Source: Pseudobacter ginsenosidimutans
GTDB taxonomy: Bacteria; Bacteroidota; Bacteroidia; Chitinophagales; Chitinophagaceae
Length of the DNA: 64,000 nt
Direction of reading: 5' to 3'
NCBI RefSeq assembly: GCF_007970185.1
Contig: NZ_CP042431.1
Span: 2,852,001 to 2,916,000 of the forward strand
Of the stretch, positions 29,159 to 38,843 are shown piece by piece. The notes beneath the pieces were generated by a model, which had not been told where the DNA came from, did no database searches, and saw nothing but the letters and a program-made list of their open reading frames with translations. The translations under genes were made by a program, and so were the position numbers. The first letter of the stretch is position 1, and each line of letters opens with the position of its first letter.

Positions 29159-31633
29159 TTACCTGATCAGGAAAGGGATGCTGTGTTCCCCTGATCTGAA
29201 ATAATACATGCCGGCAGGCAGGAATAAATTCAATTCCTGTGTGCCGGCATTGATGTTTTTCTGCAATACCATTACGCCGTTACTGTTGTAGATCTGTGCT
29301 GATCCCGGTTGTGTGGAACTCACTGTGATCTTGCCATTGGTAACAGGATTGGGATAGATGCTGATGGATGCAGTGGAATGATCAAAGCGCAGGCTCACAG
29401 TTTTGCTGAGAGAACTGTTATTGTTGATATCCCGCTGGAGCAGTCTGTAATAGTTGATGCCGGATGCAGGCTTGGTATGTGTAAAAGAGTACTGTTGGGT
29501 TTTTGTGCTGTTACCGGCTGCGGGAACGGTACCGATAGTATTCCAGCTGGATTGATTGGTACTGTGCTGAACCAGGAAATCTTTCGTGTCCGTTTCAGAT
29601 CCGGTTGTCCATTTCAGTGAGGAAGCGTTTTTTTCTTTAGTGGCAGTGAAGATGCCCCATTGTAAAGGCAGCACCAGGGCTGCTTTGTCTGCAATGGCAA
29701 AAGGTGAAAAACTGCCTGTGTAATTGTTGTAAGTGAAACTGGTAATACTGCTGGAAGTACTACCGCTGTTCTGTTGACGCCATTTGCCATCTTCGAAATG
29801 GAAGAGGGCAGGTTCCGTCATTTCACCGTAGGTGCTGGTGCCGGGCCAACGGAAGGACAGATCGATTCCGGTGCCTGCATTGGGGTTGGCTTTTGAAATA
29901 TTCCATGTATGCCTGATCCGTGCTTCTGCAACGATGTCGCCGCTGGATCCTCCATTCTTGAATACTTCATCATACACCTTCACGGAAAACAGATCTGCCG
30001 CTCCGGTTTTGTTGGTAATGGTAAGAGGAGTATATGCAGCGAGCCCGGCAGGGAAGATCCTGGGCTCGCCATCAGGCACATTGATGTTAAGCTTTCCTGT
30101 TCCGTTGAAGCGCAAATGTGCTGCTGCTCCGGAACCCAGTACCTGGTTACAGGTGAGATCATAATTACCCCATTGCCATATAAGGTTCACGCCTTCGAAG
30201 CTGATCATGTCTACTGTTTTATTGCCGTTTGGAATGGGCACATATGTAGTGGCTTTGAGCAGAACGATGGAGTTTTCATCCGGAATGATGCCGTACAACC
30301 AGTGTGCGGATGTTTCCCAGGCATTGCCAGCGCTGCCTGCCCATTCCCTGATCCTTCCTTTCAGTGATGGATAGCCGTTATTGGCGCTGGCATTGATGAA
30401 CCAGTAATCGTTTGTGCCGTTGGTGGTTTCACCCATGAAATCCCATCCTGTAAAATTGGCCTGTACTTTCATTGCGGCGGTGGCCCTGCCGGTAATACCT
30501 GCGGGCGTGGAACCATTGGCGCCGGTGGTTTTGGCGGATGTGGTCATATCGAAGGCGCATCCGCTGAAAGTTATATTGGTAGCGCCACCTCCGATGAAGC
30601 CTCCGCCACTGGCGCTGTTCACCCGTCCGGTGCTGTAGCAGTTGGTAACCCTGCTGCCTGCAGTTCCGCTTGCATTGCCGATAAAGCCGCCAACAGGAGA
30701 GCCCGTTACAGTACCTGTGGAATAGCAGTTACTGATGGTAGTTCCATTTCCAAATATCGTTCCTGCAAATCCACCAACAGCAGCGCTGCCGGCATTGAGA
30801 GATACGGTGGAAAAGCAATTGGAGAAAGTGTAATTGCCATTGGCCACAGCTCCAAAAAATCCGCCGGCCTGTCCATTACGGTTCATGGAAAATGCGCCAC
30901 TGGCGCTGCATTTGGTAAATACGCCGGTGTTACTTTCCGAGTATCCTATAAACATTCCAGTCTGCCCAAGATTGTCTGATGTGGAGTTGACAACTGCGTC
31001 AACGGAACAATCCTTTGCTGTTACTGCCTGCATTCTTCCGAGCATACCTCCGATATAAGCGTGTATACCATTGTTGGTGAAAATGCCATTTCTGATGCGC
31101 ACAAAACTGAGATTGACGGAACCGTTTGCCACCAATAAAGCGCTGCCCTGCCAGGTATTCACTGCGCCGGTTACTTTGTTAACGATCACCCAGGGGGATC
31201 TCAATGTCAGATTTTTGATGGTGGCATTGGATGTAAATCCGAAGAAGCCAACATATTCAGGACCACGGTTGATGTACAATCCGTAAATGTAAAAACCCTG
31301 TCCGTCATAAGTGCCGGCAAAAGTGCCGCTCTGCTGATTGCCTACTGCCTGCGAATAGCCACCGATACAGGGGAAGCCATAATAGCCGCCACTGCCATTG
31401 GGAAACCAGTTGGCAGTGCCAAGAGCATCGATATTGGCCGTCTGGATATAATAATTTGATTCAGCCCACTGGTCAGGATTCTGTGAGATCCAGTAGAGAT
31501 TTTCCAGGCTGGCAATCTGGAACGGGTTGGATTTTGTACCTGCGCCTTCAGGTGCAATGGCAGTCTGCGCCCGGCTTCCCGCAAGGGTACACAGGAAGAG
31601 GAGGACGTAACATGCAAAGGATTTAAGTTTCAT
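29159..31633 (-). CDS. Secreted GLUG-motif-like repeat protein with T9SS type A sorting tail
   Basis: About 824 residues, starting at MKLKSFACYVLLFLCTLAGS (signal peptide ending RAQ); two other Met codons lie a little upstream. The N-terminal half holds repeats of the form GxxGGFxGxxxNGxxxxNCxSTGxV, such as AVGGFAGTIFGNGTTISNCY and GGFIGNASG, which fit a GLUG-like right-handed beta-helix of adhesin type. The middle part has beta-sandwich features. The C-terminal ~75 residues (YPNPVTNGKITVSSTQPGSA to the end FLIR) are a type A T9SS sorting domain. It is likely exported and surface-attached. The ligand is unknown. Confidence 0.82.
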   Translation of the reverse strand: MKLKSFACYVLLFLCTLAGSRAQTAIAPEGAGTKSNPFQIASLENLYWISQNPDQWAESNYYIQTANIDALGTANWFPNGSGGYYGFPCIGGYSQAVGNQQSGTFAGTYDGQGFYIYGLYINRGPEYVGFFGFTSNATIKNLTLRSPWVIVNKVTGAVNTWQGSALLVANGSVNLSFVRIRNGIFTNNGIHAYIGGMLGRMQAVTAKDCSVDAVVNSTSDNLGQTGMFIGYSESNTGVFTKCSASGAFSMNRNGQAGGFFGAVANGNYTFSNCFSTVSLNAGSAAVGGFAGTIFGNGTTISNCYSTGTVTGSPVGGFIGNASGTAGSRVTNCYSTGRVNSASGGGFIGGGATNITFSGCAFDMTTSAKTTGANGSTPAGITGRATAAMKVQANFTGWDFMGETTNGTNDYWFINASANNGYPSLKGRIREWAGSAGNAWETSAHWLYGIIPDENSIVLLKATTYVPIPNGNKTVDMISFEGVNLIWQWGNYDLTCNQVLGSGAAAHLRFNGTGKLNINVPDGEPRIFPAGLAAYTPLTITNKTGAADLFSVKVYDEVFKNGGSSGDIVAEARIRHTWNISKANPNAGTGIDLSFRWPGTSTYGEMTEPALFHFEDGKWRQQNSGSTSSSITSFTYNNYTGSFSPFAIADKAALVLPLQWGIFTATKEKNASSLKWTTGSETDTKDFLVQHSTNQSSWNTIGTVPAAGNSTKTQQYSFTHTKPASGINYYRLLQRDINNNSSLSKTVSLRFDHSTASISIYPNPVTNGKITVSSTQPGSAQIYNSNGVMVLQKNINAGTQELNLFLPAGMYYFRSGEHSIPFLIR

Positions 31634-31642
31634 AACCGTCAT

Positions 31643-32174
31643 GTTTATATAGGGTGTAATAATCAATATCCGCAGATCCAATACAATGGACCTGTGCATC
31701 ATGTACGGTCAGAGAAAATAGAAATACAGGAAATACTCAACTCACTTCTGGCAGGAAGAGGGAAGGCAATAATTGTTATCTGGCAATATGGAAAAGGCTG
31801 AAAGAAGCGCTGGCAGGCAGCTTCAGAATGGTACAGCAGAAAAGAAGAGGCACTCTATGCCGGTTGGGTAAAACTGGATCCATGGGCAGCGTTTTTTGTC
31901 AGGATAACGAATTACGCTGCAATGTTACGCAATATTGCAATTGACTAGTCGTAAACGCTCCGGAAAAAAACGAAAACGGTATTCCTGAAAATGTAAACGA
32001 GCTGCGGAATTCAGTACTGTAGCCGATTTGAAAGCAATATTAAAATTAGTCTGACCTTCGAATGTTCATGATAGTTAGAGCGAATCCATTGTAGACAGAT
32101 TTACACAGTTAATCAACCTGGTCTTGAGTTTTACCCAAATACCCTGATTGAAAGGGATTCATTATTTTTATACA
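31643..32174. other. Intergenic region, about 0.5 kb
   Basis: This gap lies between the divergent T9SS repeat protein and the SGNH hydrolase. It has no convincing ORF, RNA gene or long repeat. A short AT-rich palindrome, GCAATATTGC, occurs near 31929. It should carry both promoters, but no confident promoter motif was picked out. Confidence 0.5.
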
Positions 32175-33287
32175 ATGAGCAAAGGCAGGAAAATCCTTCA
32201 CCGTATCTTCTATGGATGTTTCTTATTGGGCATTACATTTCTTGCAATGGAGATCATTCTCCGCATCTACAATCCTTTTGGGTTCCGGCTGAAAGGAGAT
32301 CAGATCATTCTGCCTGTGAATACAAAACTGACTATTCAGAATTCCATCAATCCAAAACTGGATAGTGTAATTGTGAACACGAGGAATGAGCTGGGGTTTC
32401 GCGGGGAATCAAAACCTGCTGATTTCAACAGCAGGCTAAGTATCATTACAGTAGGCGGAAGTACAACGGAATGTCATTTCAATAATGATGACAAAACCTG
32501 GCCTGCCTTGCTGGAACATAAGCTGGACGACTCTTTTCAGCATGTCTGGCTCAATAATGCCGGACTGGATGGCCATTCCACTTTCGGCCATCAGGTATTG
32601 CTGCAGGATTACCTTGTAAAGATCAAACCAAAAGTGATCCTCTTTCTCACGGGTGTCAATGATGTTGAAAGCGACCGCCCCAGTTTCCACGATCAGCAAA
32701 ACAAGCGTGGCGCATTTTCGGATCTCAAACACTATCTTGTCAATAACAGTGAAGTACTGAGCCTGCTGGTAAATCTCGCGCGGGGCTGGAAGGCACAACA
32801 GACGCATAATACCAGTGGTGTGAATATTGACCCCAGGCAATTGCCTGTTTCGCATATGACAGATGCGGAATCAGCAGCACAGCTGAAACTGCAGCAGCAA
32901 TTCCTTCCGGGCTACCGTGAACGCGTAAGGGAACTGATGGATACCTGTTTGAAATATCAGATCAAACCAGTGTTCATCACGCAGCCACTTTTGTATGGTG
33001 AAGGGATCGATAGTGTAACACAGGTGAACCTTGCAACCATCCGGCATAAGAACGTTAGCGGAAAATGCAGCTGGCAGGTGCTTGAGCTGTACAACGATGA
33101 ACTGAGAAAACTTGGCGCAGAAAGAAATATCCTGGTGATCGATCTGGCTGCCCGGATGCCGAAGAACAGCCTTTATTTCTACGATGAATCGCATTTCACC
33201 AATGCAGGAACAGAAAAAGTGGCATCTATAGTAAACGAATCACTCGCTCCCTGGCTGGCCAATAATTTTCCATCTTTCCATCAATAG
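32175..33287 (+). CDS. SGNH/GDSL-type hydrolase, membrane anchored
   Basis: The 370-residue protein starts at MSKGRKILHRIFYGCFLLGI (an upstream TTG at 32148 is less likely). One N-terminal membrane helix spans about 10-29. SGNH blocks are seen: block I TVGGSTTE (Ser96), an Asn/Gly-containing block III FLTGVNDVESD, and block V DESHFTNAG with the Asp-His pair. The catalytic domain probably lies in the periplasm. It is an esterase or deacylase of lipids or polysaccharides; the substrate cannot be told. It is a single gene ending at a terminator. Confidence 0.8.
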   Translation: MSKGRKILHRIFYGCFLLGITFLAMEIILRIYNPFGFRLKGDQIILPVNTKLTIQNSINPKLDSVIVNTRNELGFRGESKPADFNSRLSIITVGGSTTECHFNNDDKTWPALLEHKLDDSFQHVWLNNAGLDGHSTFGHQVLLQDYLVKIKPKVILFLTGVNDVESDRPSFHDQQNKRGAFSDLKHYLVNNSEVLSLLVNLARGWKAQQTHNTSGVNIDPRQLPVSHMTDAESAAQLKLQQQFLPGYRERVRELMDTCLKYQIKPVFITQPLLYGEGIDSVTQVNLATIRHKNVSGKCSWQVLELYNDELRKLGAERNILVIDLAARMPKNSLYFYDESHFTNAGTEKVASIVNESLAPWLANNFPSFHQ

Positions 33288-33290
33288 AAA

Positions 33291-33316
33291 ATGGCGCGCC
33301 GTTACCGGAGCGCCAT
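33291..33316. terminator. Hairpin between convergent genes
   Basis: ATGGCGC / GCGCCAT stem with a 12-nt loop, lying between the stops at 33287 and 33347. There is no strong T run, so efficiency is uncertain. Confidence 0.5.
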
Positions 33317-33346
33317 CGTGTTGGAGGGATAAGGAAGAAAGAAAGG

Positions 33347-34516
33347 TTAAACGGTCTTCTTACTGAAATTCCAGTTGATGATCGGAAATTTCCGTCTGCC
33401 GTTTTCATTCCACAACCCTATCTGGATCCCCCTCAAGTGTTTGCATTTATTAACCAGCCCGATCTGCAAACCACTTCCTTTAATGCTTCTATTTCCTAAA
33501 CCGGCAATGACCAGCCCGTGGAATTCATCAATTCGGTTGTTCAACCCTGTGATACAAATGCCTTTCGATACTGTAAGTAGACAAATAAGGCCATTGAAAG
33601 CTACTCCATCCAGGCGTCCGGCTCCGATGAGGCCGCCACCACTGATACTAAGGCCATGGATCTTATCTACTGCTTCACTATACCAGATGGTATCCGGCAT
33701 GTTCCTGATCTTGTAAGCAGAGTCACGTGGTATAAATGGCAGGTACATGGTGATGATGGCTCCCATCAGATCTGCATTCAGGTTCACTCCTTTTATGGTA
33801 AGGGGATCTTTGTTGAAACCAAATGTCTGGATACCGATATTAAGGCCATTGATCTGTTGTGCTCTGGAAGGTGTGAACCACACTACATTCCTTTCGAATT
33901 TAGGATAGGGTGGAGGAGGTGTGAGCGCAACGCCGTTTTCACAATCCAGTGTGGTAGTATCATAGTAATAGTAAGGCCTGTTGCATTTCAGGAAAAGCAA
34001 TGCAGTGCTTTTGGCGTGAAGGAAAGTCACCAATTTCACTTTTTCACCTCTGGTACTGTCACGTGAATAGAGCATAACTGTCCTCTCCGGAAATCTTTTT
34101 GGGTGGAGATCGTAGGAGAATACTGCCCTGTAGTTAACGAGCTGGATAGTGTTGAACATTTGTCCCAGGCTCTGTTCATAGGTGAGAATAGAATTGATCT
34201 CCAGGGGATGGAGACGGAAGAGTGAATCTTTTCTATAACTGGTCTGTGGCCCGAAATGTTGGTAATAGATGGAATCATTCCTGATATCAGTAACGCGTAT
34301 CAGCCAGTTGCCGCCTTGCCAGAGATAGATCCTGTAAACACAATTGCGGTAAATATAAAATGGTTTTTTGCCACCAGATTCATAATCATTGGTATTGAAC
34401 GGAGCGTTGCTGTGAAGAACGTGATAAAAATGCAGGTTCTGTACAACGCTGTCCTGTGCTGCTGCTGAAGCTGTGATCCCTGTGACCAGACAGATGATTG
34501 CAATTATTTTTTTCAT
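33347..34516 (-). CDS. Exported protein with LA_2272-type surface repeats
   Basis: The 389-residue protein has signal peptide MKKIIAIICLVTGITASAAA. The N-terminal half is a beta-rich region of unknown type. The C-terminal half has short repeats of Gly-Leu-x-Ile-Gly style: LNIGIQTFG, LSISGGGLIGAG, GICITGLNN, LVIAGLGNRS, LQIGLVNKCKHLRGIQIGLW. These resemble the LA_2272-type repeats of some surface proteins. A beta-helix or barrel-like surface role is plausible, but no function can be assigned. It is divergent from an HTH regulator. Confidence 0.55.
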   Translation of the reverse strand: MKKIIAIICLVTGITASAAAQDSVVQNLHFYHVLHSNAPFNTNDYESGGKKPFYIYRNCVYRIYLWQGGNWLIRVTDIRNDSIYYQHFGPQTSYRKDSLFRLHPLEINSILTYEQSLGQMFNTIQLVNYRAVFSYDLHPKRFPERTVMLYSRDSTRGEKVKLVTFLHAKSTALLFLKCNRPYYYYDTTTLDCENGVALTPPPPYPKFERNVVWFTPSRAQQINGLNIGIQTFGFNKDPLTIKGVNLNADLMGAIITMYLPFIPRDSAYKIRNMPDTIWYSEAVDKIHGLSISGGGLIGAGRLDGVAFNGLICLLTVSKGICITGLNNRIDEFHGLVIAGLGNRSIKGSGLQIGLVNKCKHLRGIQIGLWNENGRRKFPIINWNFSKKTV

Positions 34517-34731
34517 GCCGGGAGGTTTTCAGCAAACCTAACAGTTGGATCCCGGGATCAATAACGGTAAACTGCGTCGGGTTTTGGAGATGTTGCAGTG
34601 AACAGGAATCGATTGACCGCAGGATAGAACTTGTTGCGGGAACCAGGATGATATGTGAATTTGTTCTACTGCGTTGGCGGAATTCCGTAAACTCTTCTTG
34701 CTTGTTACGGATTTTCAGTAATTTTCTTGCA

Positions 34732-35724
34732 ATGGATGCTAAAGTCTTACAACAACTACTGTTCAAAAAGATAAAAGAACAACTTCCGGAACATGTTTCA
34801 CTGGCCGAAGATCTGGGCGAGCTGCTGGGATTGAGCCCTGACAGCGTTTACAGGCGGATCAGGGGCGAAAAGCCGGTTGACCTCGAAGAGCTGCAGGCAA
34901 TTTGCCGTCATTATCATCTTTCGCTGGATGGTTTGCTGCAATTGAATGCAGATGCTGTATTGTTCCAGGCGCCTGGTGTCAGCAATGGATCCGTACCTTT
35001 TGAAAAACATATGCAGGGCATGCTGGAACAATTCAAATATTTTACCAGCTTCAGGAAAAGGGAAATCTTCTATCTCTGCAAAGACACACCGTTCTGGTAT
35101 TTCTTCCTGTTTCCTGCTATGGCTTCGTTCAAAACATTCTTCTGGAGCCGGACTATCAACAATCAACCGGAACTGCAACAGGAATTGTTTTCACTGGAAG
35201 CTTTTCCTGCCGAAGAATGCAGGCGTATCGGCTGGCAACTGCTGGAAGAGCATAATAAAATGGATTCAACGGAACTCTGGAACCTGGAAAGTATTCATAG
35301 CAGTATCAACCAGGTGGCCTATTACAGGGATGCAGGCATCTTTCGCGAAAGAAAAGATCTGCTTGCGGTGGTGGACGATTTTATCAGGATGCTGGACCAT
35401 CTTCAGCAACAGGCGGAACAAGGCATTACTTTTCTGCCTGGCGACAGCCTCCTGAAGCCACACGGCAGCCTGCATTTCTATGTGAATGAACTGATCCTCG
35501 GCAATAACACCATCCTGCTGAATCTCGACGATCAAAAACTGAGCATGGTCACCTATAGCGTGTTCAACTATATCTCCACCCGCGATACAAGATTTGCCGC
35601 CAAAGCATTCGGGACCTTCAACACTTTGCTGAGCCGTAGTTCCCTCATCAGCCGGTCAGGAGAAAAAGAACGCAATAAATTCTTCAATACACTTCGCGAT
35701 AAAGTGAACCAGCTCAGGAACTAG
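34732..35724 (+). CDS. Helix-turn-helix transcriptional regulator
   Basis: The 330-residue protein starts at MDAKVLQQLLFKKIKEQLPE; the frame is open upstream to 34498 but that part overlaps the divergent gene. Residues about 15-75 form an Xre-like or BetR-like HTH: HVSLAEDLGELLGLSPDSVY followed by RRIRGEKPVDLEELQAI. The remaining ~250 residues are mostly helical with no family I can name and may sense a signal. It faces the surface-repeat gene and is followed after 22 bases by a PQQ-type propeller gene, so either may be its target. Confidence 0.7.
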   Translation: MDAKVLQQLLFKKIKEQLPEHVSLAEDLGELLGLSPDSVYRRIRGEKPVDLEELQAICRHYHLSLDGLLQLNADAVLFQAPGVSNGSVPFEKHMQGMLEQFKYFTSFRKREIFYLCKDTPFWYFFLFPAMASFKTFFWSRTINNQPELQQELFSLEAFPAEECRRIGWQLLEEHNKMDSTELWNLESIHSSINQVAYYRDAGIFRERKDLLAVVDDFIRMLDHLQQQAEQGITFLPGDSLLKPHGSLHFYVNELILGNNTILLNLDDQKLSMVTYSVFNYISTRDTRFAAKAFGTFNTLLSRSSLISRSGEKERNKFFNTLRDKVNQLRN

Positions 35725-35746
35725 TATAACACCTAACCTTATTCTT

Positions 35747-36946
35747 ATGCGACTGCTTATTCCTGTTTTCTTTTTTTGCATTTCCTTTTGTGCCCAGGCA
35801 CAATCTTCTTCCGGTGGTAACCTGCTGTGGAAGCATCAGGCTGCTGCAGGTATCATTGGTGGCGCATGCGCAGGCGAAGCTGACCGGCTCTATTATGGAG
35901 ATACTACCGGAAACCTATATGCGCTGACTGTTTCCGGTAAATCACAGATACTGCTGGCTAAACTTCCTGCGGGTATTCAATCAACGCCGGCAGTGGCAGG
36001 AGATACGCTATTTGTTTATTGTAATAATGGAATCTTGTATTCACTTGATTTGAAAACAGGGGCAGTCATCTGGCAATTTGAAACAGGTGGAGAAAAGCAG
36101 TATGATTTCTGGGATTATTACAGATCCTCCCCCAGATATGGCAATGGATTGCTGTACTTCGGTAGCGGCGATCAGCATGTGTATGCAGTTGAAGCTGCCA
36201 CTGGTAAAGAAAAATGGAAATTCAAAACAGGCGGAATTGTACATGCAGATCCTGTGTTGAGCAACGATACCCTTTTCATTGGAAGTTATGATGGAAAAAT
36301 GTACGCGCTTTCTGTAGCCAGTGGACGATTGATCTGGGAATTCAAAACGGTAGGCGACCGTTACTTTCCCAAAGGGGAAATTCAAAAAGCAGCCTTGATC
36401 TCCGGGGATGCCGTAATTTTCGGGAGCAGGGATTTCAATATTTACGCTATCAGCAAATCCACCGGCGCCGGTTTATGGAACAGGAAAGAAGCTGGTAGCT
36501 GGATCATTGCTACTCCTCTTTTGTACAATGGAAATCTTTTCTACGGCACATCCGACAGCCATTCTTTTTATTCTACCTCACAGGAAGATGGCAGCACTAA
36601 CTGGAAGGTCCCGATCCCATTCAGATCCTACAATACTCCGGTTGTATTTAATTCCAGGCTGTATGCCGGTTGCTTCAATGGTGTTTTATATGAGCTTGAC
36701 CCGGCATCCGGAAAGATCCACTGGCAGTTCAGTACTGTTGGAAAACAGAAAAATGGACAAACAATCTTTGATGCCAATGATCAGCTCCGGAAGGATTTCA
36801 AAATGTATGGGAATGAAGAAGAAACTGCAAGGGCAGAGCGCATGATCTTCAACGTGGGAGCTATACTTGCCACGCCCCTGCTCAGGAATGGCGTATTGTA
36901 TTTTGGCGCTACCGATGGTTATTTCTATGCGGTTGGTCTTCGCTGA
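35747..36946 (+). CDS. Exported PQQ-like beta-propeller protein
   Basis: The 399-residue protein has signal peptide MRLLIPVFFFCISFCAQAQ. It carries tandem blades with the tryptophan-docking pattern of PQQ-enzyme or BamB-like propellers: LYSLDLKTGAVIWQFETGG, VYAVEAATGKEKWKFKTGG, MYALSVASGRLIWEFKTVG, IYAISKSTGAGLWNRK, LYELDPASGKIHWQFSTVG. About seven or eight blades are predicted. No catalytic residues of quinoprotein dehydrogenases are evident, so a scaffold or binding role is more likely. It may be co-transcribed with the HTH gene. Confidence 0.82.
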   Translation: MRLLIPVFFFCISFCAQAQSSSGGNLLWKHQAAAGIIGGACAGEADRLYYGDTTGNLYALTVSGKSQILLAKLPAGIQSTPAVAGDTLFVYCNNGILYSLDLKTGAVIWQFETGGEKQYDFWDYYRSSPRYGNGLLYFGSGDQHVYAVEAATGKEKWKFKTGGIVHADPVLSNDTLFIGSYDGKMYALSVASGRLIWEFKTVGDRYFPKGEIQKAALISGDAVIFGSRDFNIYAISKSTGAGLWNRKEAGSWIIATPLLYNGNLFYGTSDSHSFYSTSQEDGSTNWKVPIPFRSYNTPVVFNSRLYAGCFNGVLYELDPASGKIHWQFSTVGKQKNGQTIFDANDQLRKDFKMYGNEEETARAERMIFNVGAILATPLLRNGVLYFGATDGYFYAVGLR

Positions 36947-36954
36947 TGACCAGT

Positions 36955-38001
36955 TTATTTGCATTTGATGCTGCTGAAATACTTTCCAAGCGCAACAATC
37001 GACTCTTCAGTGATCTCCAGATGTGTGCGGGATTGCTCTACTGATTTACGGACCACCAGCAGATTTTGTGTTGCATCCAGCGGCTTGAGATTTCCGGCAA
37101 TATTTCCTTTGAATGAAGTATTGATATCGATGAACTTTGCCTGGCTGCTGCATTGGAAATCGAGATCGGCAAAGGAAATTGACCTGCGCTGGGTATTGCC
37201 ATTGGTAATGAAATGGATCTGCCTGTTGCTGATATCATATACGATACTCCATTTGGTGTACTGCGCCTGCGATACATTGTTGAGGATATTGAATGCATAA
37301 TCCACAGGAGCCGTTGAGTTGTTGCCCTGCTGATATTGTTGCAGCATTTGGCAGGCTTTGGTGAACCTGTCGAGCGAATTGTTGGATTCATTTGAGCGTG
37401 TTGCCGGATCCAGTTGCGCAACGCTCGATTGATAGGTGCTGTTGGTGAGTACGGGAGCGCTGAGCGCGCTGCCCTGGTGCACTACCGTTTTGCCATCCAG
37501 GAATTCGATGGTGGCTGCTTTGCCGGAAGCATCTGCCACCAGGTAATGCAGGGGAGCTGCATGGTCGCGGTCAATTCGGATCTTCTTATCGGTAGCCAGC
37601 ACTTCTTCGATGCTGGCGCAATTGTCGAGCTGGTATTGTATCCACTGTAATTCGTTCAGGGCTGCCCGTTTGTCGGCAGCAGGATAGCTGGTGCCCTGCA
37701 ACCACATCAGTTCCACCACCAGTCCTTTTTCATTCATGCCGCCATGCGGCATTTCTTTTCCGAACTGGTTGAAGGTAACGCTGCCATACCGGGAAGTCCA
37801 GCTGACCGGCTGATCGCCACTGGTAAGAAAAGCTTTTTTCTGAAGTCCGGCGGCATTCACCAGAAGTATGCCGTTGCCGCTTACCCAATCGTAATTGCGG
37901 CCAAATACCAGCTGTCCGTTTTTGTTCAGCAGAAAAGTGGAACAGGCAAAACCTGGAATGGCCGAAGCCAGCAAAAGCAGGAGGGCGACTAGCTTTTTCA
38001 T
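36955..38001 (-). CDS. Linear amide C-N hydrolase (choloylglycine hydrolase / penicillin V acylase family)
   Basis: The 348-residue exported Ntn hydrolase has a leader (MKKLVALLLLLASAIPGFA) directly followed by Cys20 in CSTFLLNKNGQLVFGRNYDW. Cys20 is the expected N-terminal nucleophile once the leader is removed, with the conserved Arg in GRNYDW. The Asn in VLTNSTYQ fits the oxyanion position. Family enzymes cleave bile salts, penicillin V or N-acyl homoserine lactones. Which of these applies cannot be judged here. The Cys could be mistaken for a lipobox, but the following sequence is enzyme core. Confidence 0.85.
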   Translation of the reverse strand: MKKLVALLLLLASAIPGFACSTFLLNKNGQLVFGRNYDWVSGNGILLVNAAGLQKKAFLTSGDQPVSWTSRYGSVTFNQFGKEMPHGGMNEKGLVVELMWLQGTSYPAADKRAALNELQWIQYQLDNCASIEEVLATDKKIRIDRDHAAPLHYLVADASGKAATIEFLDGKTVVHQGSALSAPVLTNSTYQSSVAQLDPATRSNESNNSLDRFTKACQMLQQYQQGNNSTAPVDYAFNILNNVSQAQYTKWSIVYDISNRQIHFITNGNTQRRSISFADLDFQCSSQAKFIDINTSFKGNIAGNLKPLDATQNLLVVRKSVEQSRTHLEITEESIVALGKYFSSIKCK

Positions 38002-38020
38002 GCCTTAATTTACAAACAAA

Positions 38021-38043
38021 AAAGGACACAGTTTGTGTCCTTT
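38021..38043 (-). terminator. Rho-independent terminator
   Basis: AAAGGACACA / TGTGTCCTTT, a perfect 10-bp stem with a 3-nt loop. On the minus strand it is followed by a T-rich run (TTTGTTTG). It ends the twin membrane-protein operon and separates it from the amide hydrolase gene. Confidence 0.85.
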
Positions 38044-38080
38044 CGTTAAGAAAATCCCATCATATGTAATCATCATTCAA

Positions 38081-38482
38081 TCATGCTTTGATCACCGGAG
38101 GCGTATCTATCACTGGAAGCGTTGCCTGTGAGCGGCGGCGTGATATCTTTCTACCCCTGAAGAAAAAATAAAGATTGATAAAGAGCATGAAGCCCAGGTA
38201 AATGCTGAAGCCGCCTATTTTGGGGCTGAGGGCCTCTATCATGTCCCTTGAATTTTCCATGGAAATTTCGATGGAGAGGATCAGCAATCCGAAGCCAAGG
38301 TTCAGGAGATAAAAGCCTGTCTTGAAAAGTTTGTTGGTGGCATTGGCAATGTCTTCCTTGTTGTGAAAGATATCCAGCATGAATGTTTTTCCACTTTTGA
38401 ACAAGGTGCCGGCCACATACCAGGTCAGCAGGAGCATAATGGGCAGGTAAATGCAATAAGCGATAAGATGATAATCTTTCAT
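38081..38482 (-). CDS. Small membrane protein, paralogue of next gene
   Basis: This 133-residue protein of unknown function has about three membrane helices (residues about 6-25, 53-73, 88-110) and a basic tail, GRKISRRRSQ. It shares the plan of the gene 4 bases upstream: a hydrophobic N-terminus, F(K/R)(S/N)G(K/R)-x2-x-LDI/LNI, a loop ending NKLFKTGFYLLNLGF (NRLLLIGYYLLNLGY in the twin), and two more helices. The pair probably forms a heteromeric membrane complex. Confidence 0.65.
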   Translation of the reverse strand: MKDYHLIAYCIYLPIMLLLTWYVAGTLFKSGKTFMLDIFHNKEDIANATNKLFKTGFYLLNLGFGLLILSIEISMENSRDMIEALSPKIGGFSIYLGFMLFINLYFFFRGRKISRRRSQATLPVIDTPPVIKA

Positions 38483-38486
38483 ATTG

Positions 38487-38843
38487 TCAGAGTTTATGGT
38501 TTGCCTGATGTTGTTTGTGGCCGATATGAAGGATCACGGCCATGTTCACAAAGTGGATGCAGGCCAGCAGCAGCATGATGGCGCCTACTTTTAAAGCCAG
38601 CATAGACAGCAGTTGCGTTACTGTGTAAATCTCATCCCATTCTTTCACGCTGAGCGCTACATAGCCCAGGTTCAGCAGGTAATAGCCAATCAGCAACAAA
38701 CGGTTGATGTAACTGGTGAGCGCTTCATTCCCTTCCAGGATATTGAGGATATAGATCCGGCCATTTCTGTAAAAGGATAATCCTGTATGCACTGTAATGA
38801 AATAAGTGATCAGGAAATAAAGGATGTAGGCGATGGTGTTCAT
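38487..38843 (-). CDS. Small membrane protein, paralogue of preceding gene
   Basis: The 118-residue protein has about three membrane helices (residues about 4-22, 48-65, 80-105) and a His-rich tail, HIGHKQHQANHK. It is the first gene of a two-gene operon with its homologue 4 bases downstream. The tail might bind metal, but that is speculation. I recognise no family name. Confidence 0.65.
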   Translation of the reverse strand: MNTIAYILYFLITYFITVHTGLSFYRNGRIYILNILEGNEALTSYINRLLLIGYYLLNLGYVALSVKEWDEIYTVTQLLSMLALKVGAIMLLLACIHFVNMAVILHIGHKQHQANHKL

